This document shows, one piece after another, positions 60,859-64,000 of a stretch of DNA of 64,000 nt. The DNA comes from Vespa crabro (lineage: Eukaryota; Arthropoda; Insecta; Hymenoptera; Vespidae): positions 11,096,119 through 11,160,118 of the forward strand of contig NC_060960.1 in NCBI RefSeq assembly GCF_910589235.1. Direction: 5' to 3'. Each line of letters starts with the position of its first letter. Positions within the stretch are counted from its first letter, which is position 1. A program made the translations under genes and the position numbers. The notes beneath the pieces were generated by a model. The model saw nothing but the letters and a program-made list of their open reading frames with translations, ran no database searches and had not been told where the DNA came from.

Positions 60859-61687
60859 TTTGACTTTATCCGGTGAGACAGCGCGTTATCTGCGATCTCG
60901 ACGAAGGATCGGCGTAAAACTTGGGAGTGCTCGTAAAATGAGCGGGATTTTCAGCTCGTATACTTTTTAGCTCGTTCTCTAGGATAAGGAGAAGTCTCTC
61001 GTATTTTCTTATCTTCTATGCGCTTCTTATCTTCGAAAAAGAAAAACCAAACAGAGAAAAAGAAAAAGAAAAGAGAGAGAGAAAATAAAACGCAATTGGC
61101 AAAGATCGATGAGTTATTTCGTTGTTCTCGCTCTTTATCGTCGTCACCGCGCGATCATTTATCCACTCTCTCGGTCGTTCGTCCTCCCGTTGACCACCGG
61201 CAATTAGCTTCACGGTCACGACAAGGACATCCACTTCGTGATAGGCTAAACGTAGGTCGGCCAAGTTATGAGATATTGCTCACCGAACGGACGGCCCGGG
61301 GTAACTCGAACCGGACGGATAATAACGGCACTGGATTTACTCTCGATCAAAATTTCTCTTTTCCATTTCCGTTCTTAATTGATATCGGTAGATAGTATAT
61401 CTCATGGTTTTGGAATTTGATCATTTTAAAAGCGTCTCTTAGTCACGGCGCCAATTTTCTATACGGCTGATGGACGAATTCAGTCGAATAGTCGTACATT
61501 AATGCTTGGCACGATTGAATAACTCATCGGGTAGAAATCTCGGTGCTACTATAAGCGTGCCTGGAATGCCGATTTATAGGTCGATGAAGTTCGATCGAAG
61601 CGCAGAGGATGATTATCTGTAATCGAGCGGGCATAACGTAGTGCCAGATCTTGTTTCTCCGATGTGCATCGGCCAGCCGTTTGCTAG

Positions 61688-61718
<31 letters not shown>

Positions 61719-61729
61719 CGCTCGCTCGC
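61688..61729. repeat. (CT)n(CTCG)n compound repeat
   Basis: CT dinucleotides passing into four or five CTCG units. Confidence 0.93.
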
Positions 61730-61910
61730 TCCCCGTTCCTCTATCATTTTCCCCTCGTCGTGTTTTAAATATATGTACGGTGTGAATCACCGAGGAGGAA
61801 AGCCACCATGCTATGTAGTTACTTTATTATGTCAGGAATTACTCGAAGGCGCGATGGGTTCACGTAGCATTAAGAATAAACTCTTGAAGACTGGCGAGAG
61901 AGAGTGCGTG

Positions 61911-61939
61911 AGAGAAAGAGAGAGAGAGAGAGAGAGAGG
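61911..61939. repeat. (GA)n microsatellite
   Basis: A GA run of about 29 bases. Confidence 0.94.
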
Positions 61940-62364
61940 AGCAAGCTCGAACGAAGAGAGAACTCGTCTTGGAATAATCCGCTGCTTCTTACGGAGCTCT
62001 CTGATCATTCGATTTAATTGTTGATTTATTCCAAACGAGAATTCATAAAGCGCGTGGGAAAGCGATCGGACCGGTTTCATCGATCTATTTTCCTTTCCTT
62101 TTTCGTAAGCGCGATATCAGGGTTAGGCTTTCGAATTTGAAGGATTTCGTATCTCGATGGCTGGACGAATAGGTCGATTACCTTAGATGGCGAGAAGGCC
62201 CAACCCAACTACTCCCAGTGTGCACTCTCGTTTCCCTCACGGAGATCTTATCCTGACCTTGTAGTTGGCGTATAAATGATTTATAAATAATGTATGGAGT
62301 GCATTTATTTGTACACGGGCGTACACCACGCGGAGGAGTGATGTACGATAAAAAAAGAAGCTTT

Positions 62365-62412
<48 letters not shown>
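62365..62412. repeat. (GC)n(GA)n compound microsatellite
   Basis: GCGCGCGC then about 36 bases of GA. Confidence 0.94.
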
Positions 62413-62414
<2 letters not shown>

Positions 62415-63552
62415 TGTCGTTGATATTTGTCTCGGTTCCTCTTCGATTCATTCACTCGATCTCTCCCTCCTTTTACCTCTTCGATCTTCCACTTGACTCG
62501 TCCGTTAGTACACCGTCGCCTATCTCTCTGGAGCTAACTACGACGACGACGACATTGCGTACCGTAATGCACCAAAGAAAGGAAAGACTTAATTTTTGTT
62601 CGAGACGTCGGCCAATTTGACCGAGATCGTCAATGAGCGTACAAGAGGGAGAAAAACGATTCCTATTTCAGATCTTTTCATCGCGTTTCCGATAGCATTA
62701 GGATAGACCAACCATAACCAACCTTCCTCACTTTTCTCGAATATCTCATCGAATTCTCGCGTTCGAGCGATAGAACGAAGAGAGCGAGCGCATAGTCACG
62801 TGGAAGCGAAGAACTTTCCACCTGTCCTCGATCTTATCTATATACTCTCGGTGAACTCGCCGTGTAAAACCATACACGTGCGATCTCCGTGCTGTATTGC
62901 ACGTGCATCGCCGTGAATGGTGCTACACGCTCGTTACATTTGTCTTCGTTGATTTCTGGAATTTCGCGTGTTACAACGTAACCGAGGAAAAGGAAAGAAA
63001 AAAGGAAAAAGTCTTCTTTATTTTCGAGTTTTGCAAAGAGAAATCGTTTTTTTCGTTCTTCGCTGGCTTGCTTTATCGGAGTATCCTCATCGAAGGAGGA
63101 ATCATCGAAGATCGATCGAAATGAAATTTCTTTTCTCGGAATCCCGTTCGCACGTAAAGCTTGCTTTCCACCTGTTCCGGATCTTATCTTTCTCGTCATC
63201 ACTCGACCGGTGAAACCTGCGAGCAAAGCCGGCGACGGCGGCACCAGTAGCCCTTCTCCTTTCATCGTCATCCGGTACGCGACATTCCTCTCGATAGCGA
63301 TGAATTCGCGATCGTCGAATGGAGGACAACCCACTCGTATCTAAAAAATATACGCTTGTACCTGCTTACATGTACGACGTTTGCGCGAGCTTGTCTGCGC
63401 CGTTATGGAAGATTAATTAATATCGCGGTATCGTTCGCGGCGAGCAATGACAAATTGGAGAAAGTGAGAGCAACTCACTTTCCGGTGGTCGTGACTCTTG
63501 CGGGTAAGACACTCCATCGTGATAAAAGTCGTGGCGCAGGGTTGAAGCGTAA

Positions 63553-63591
<39 letters not shown>

Positions 63592-63634
63592 CATTATTAT
63601 TATCATTATTATTATTATTCTTATTATTATTATC
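63553..63634. repeat. (ATT)n trinucleotide repeat
   Basis: About 82 bases of ATT with a few ATC/CTT variants, giving a poly-Ile artefact frame. Confidence 0.95.
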
Positions 63635-64000
63635 TCAGATTATTTTTTATCCCCCTGCAACCACTCGAAACAAATATTTGAAGAATTTCATGTAATTTAC
63701 GTTGGAATTAATTGGACCGCGTATAACGCGCGATAATAATCTACTAGATTTCATAACGATTTTCTGTTTCTTGTCTCGTAACGTTTCATTTTTTTTTTGC
63801 TCGTACTTAAGAAAAGCATAAAGTTTCTACTCGTTTCGCGCGTTGCTCTCTAGTCACGTAAGATTAATAAATTTGAATTCTTCTGTATTTCTTTCGACAG
63901 AAAATGCGTTAAATGTTTGCCTGCGTTACGTGACCGACGACGATGATTTGGCGTACACGCGTACATACGTGCATTGCGTAATGCAGATACGTGTCTTCTA

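Larger units (their letters stand above)
56781..64000 (+). other. First intron of the outspread homologue (continues beyond window)
   Basis: GC-moderate and packed with microsatellites, with no PH-domain or coiled-coil exon recognisable. Open frames of 100-200 codons in this span are built around (CT)n, (GA)n and CTC tracts. No nested gene was recognised on either strand. Confidence 0.6.

Noticed and set aside
1..64000. tRNA or rRNA genes and intact transposable elements
   Set aside because: I looked for tRNA-type A/B boxes, conserved rRNA stretches, transposase or reverse-transcriptase motifs and long terminal repeats, and saw none. A systematic tool search could still find small ones.

Overview
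This is a eukaryotic nuclear window, most likely from an insect and probably a hymenopteran (wasp or bee). I infer this from the animal gene set, short AT-rich introns (mostly 60-110 nt, GT-AG), very AT-rich spacers, and dense (CT)n, (TA)n and trinucleotide microsatellites in the GC-richer flanks. I cannot name the species from sequence alone.

Layout. (1) Positions 1 to about 14.6 kb are a microsatellite-rich flank with no gene I can name. A minus-strand GC-rich block at 9569-10103 ends in a consensus splice donor and may be an exon of an unidentified gene. (2) Positions 15.4-54.3 kb form an AT-rich, gene-dense core with nine gene models: OGA (+, protein O-GlcNAcase), an LRRC27-like gene (-), CFAP300 (+), a DUF229 sulfatase-like type II membrane protein (-), a class VI (ATP11-type) P4-ATPase lipid flippase (-, first exon not found), a 2-oxoglutarate dehydrogenase E1 gene that looks like a divergent paralogue (+), a GFOD1/2-type oxidoreductase (+), a DHRS7B-like short-chain dehydrogenase (+) and TMEM11/PMI (-). 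(3) Positions 54.7-64 kb are again GC-richer and repeat-laden. They hold the first coding exon (56637-56780, +) of an outspread/MPRIP homologue, then more than 7 kb of its first intron, which runs off the window.

Gene models were built by hand from splice signals. For OGA, LRRC27, CFAP300, DUF229, OGDH, GFOD, DHRS7B and TMEM11 the exon lengths sum to a complete in-frame protein close to the family length. Most of these genes are unrelated housekeeping neighbours: O-GlcNAc cycling, lipid flipping, TCA cycle, mitochondrial shape, lipid/SDR metabolism.

The one clear functional pairing is LRRC27-like and CFAP300. They are head to head across 165 bp, and a perfect RFX X-box palindrome (GTTTCTATGGAAAC) lies between them, which suggests co-regulation as ciliary/flagellar genes. 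No mobile element, tRNA, rRNA or CRISPR array was recognised, and I did not find a convincing wholly new system.
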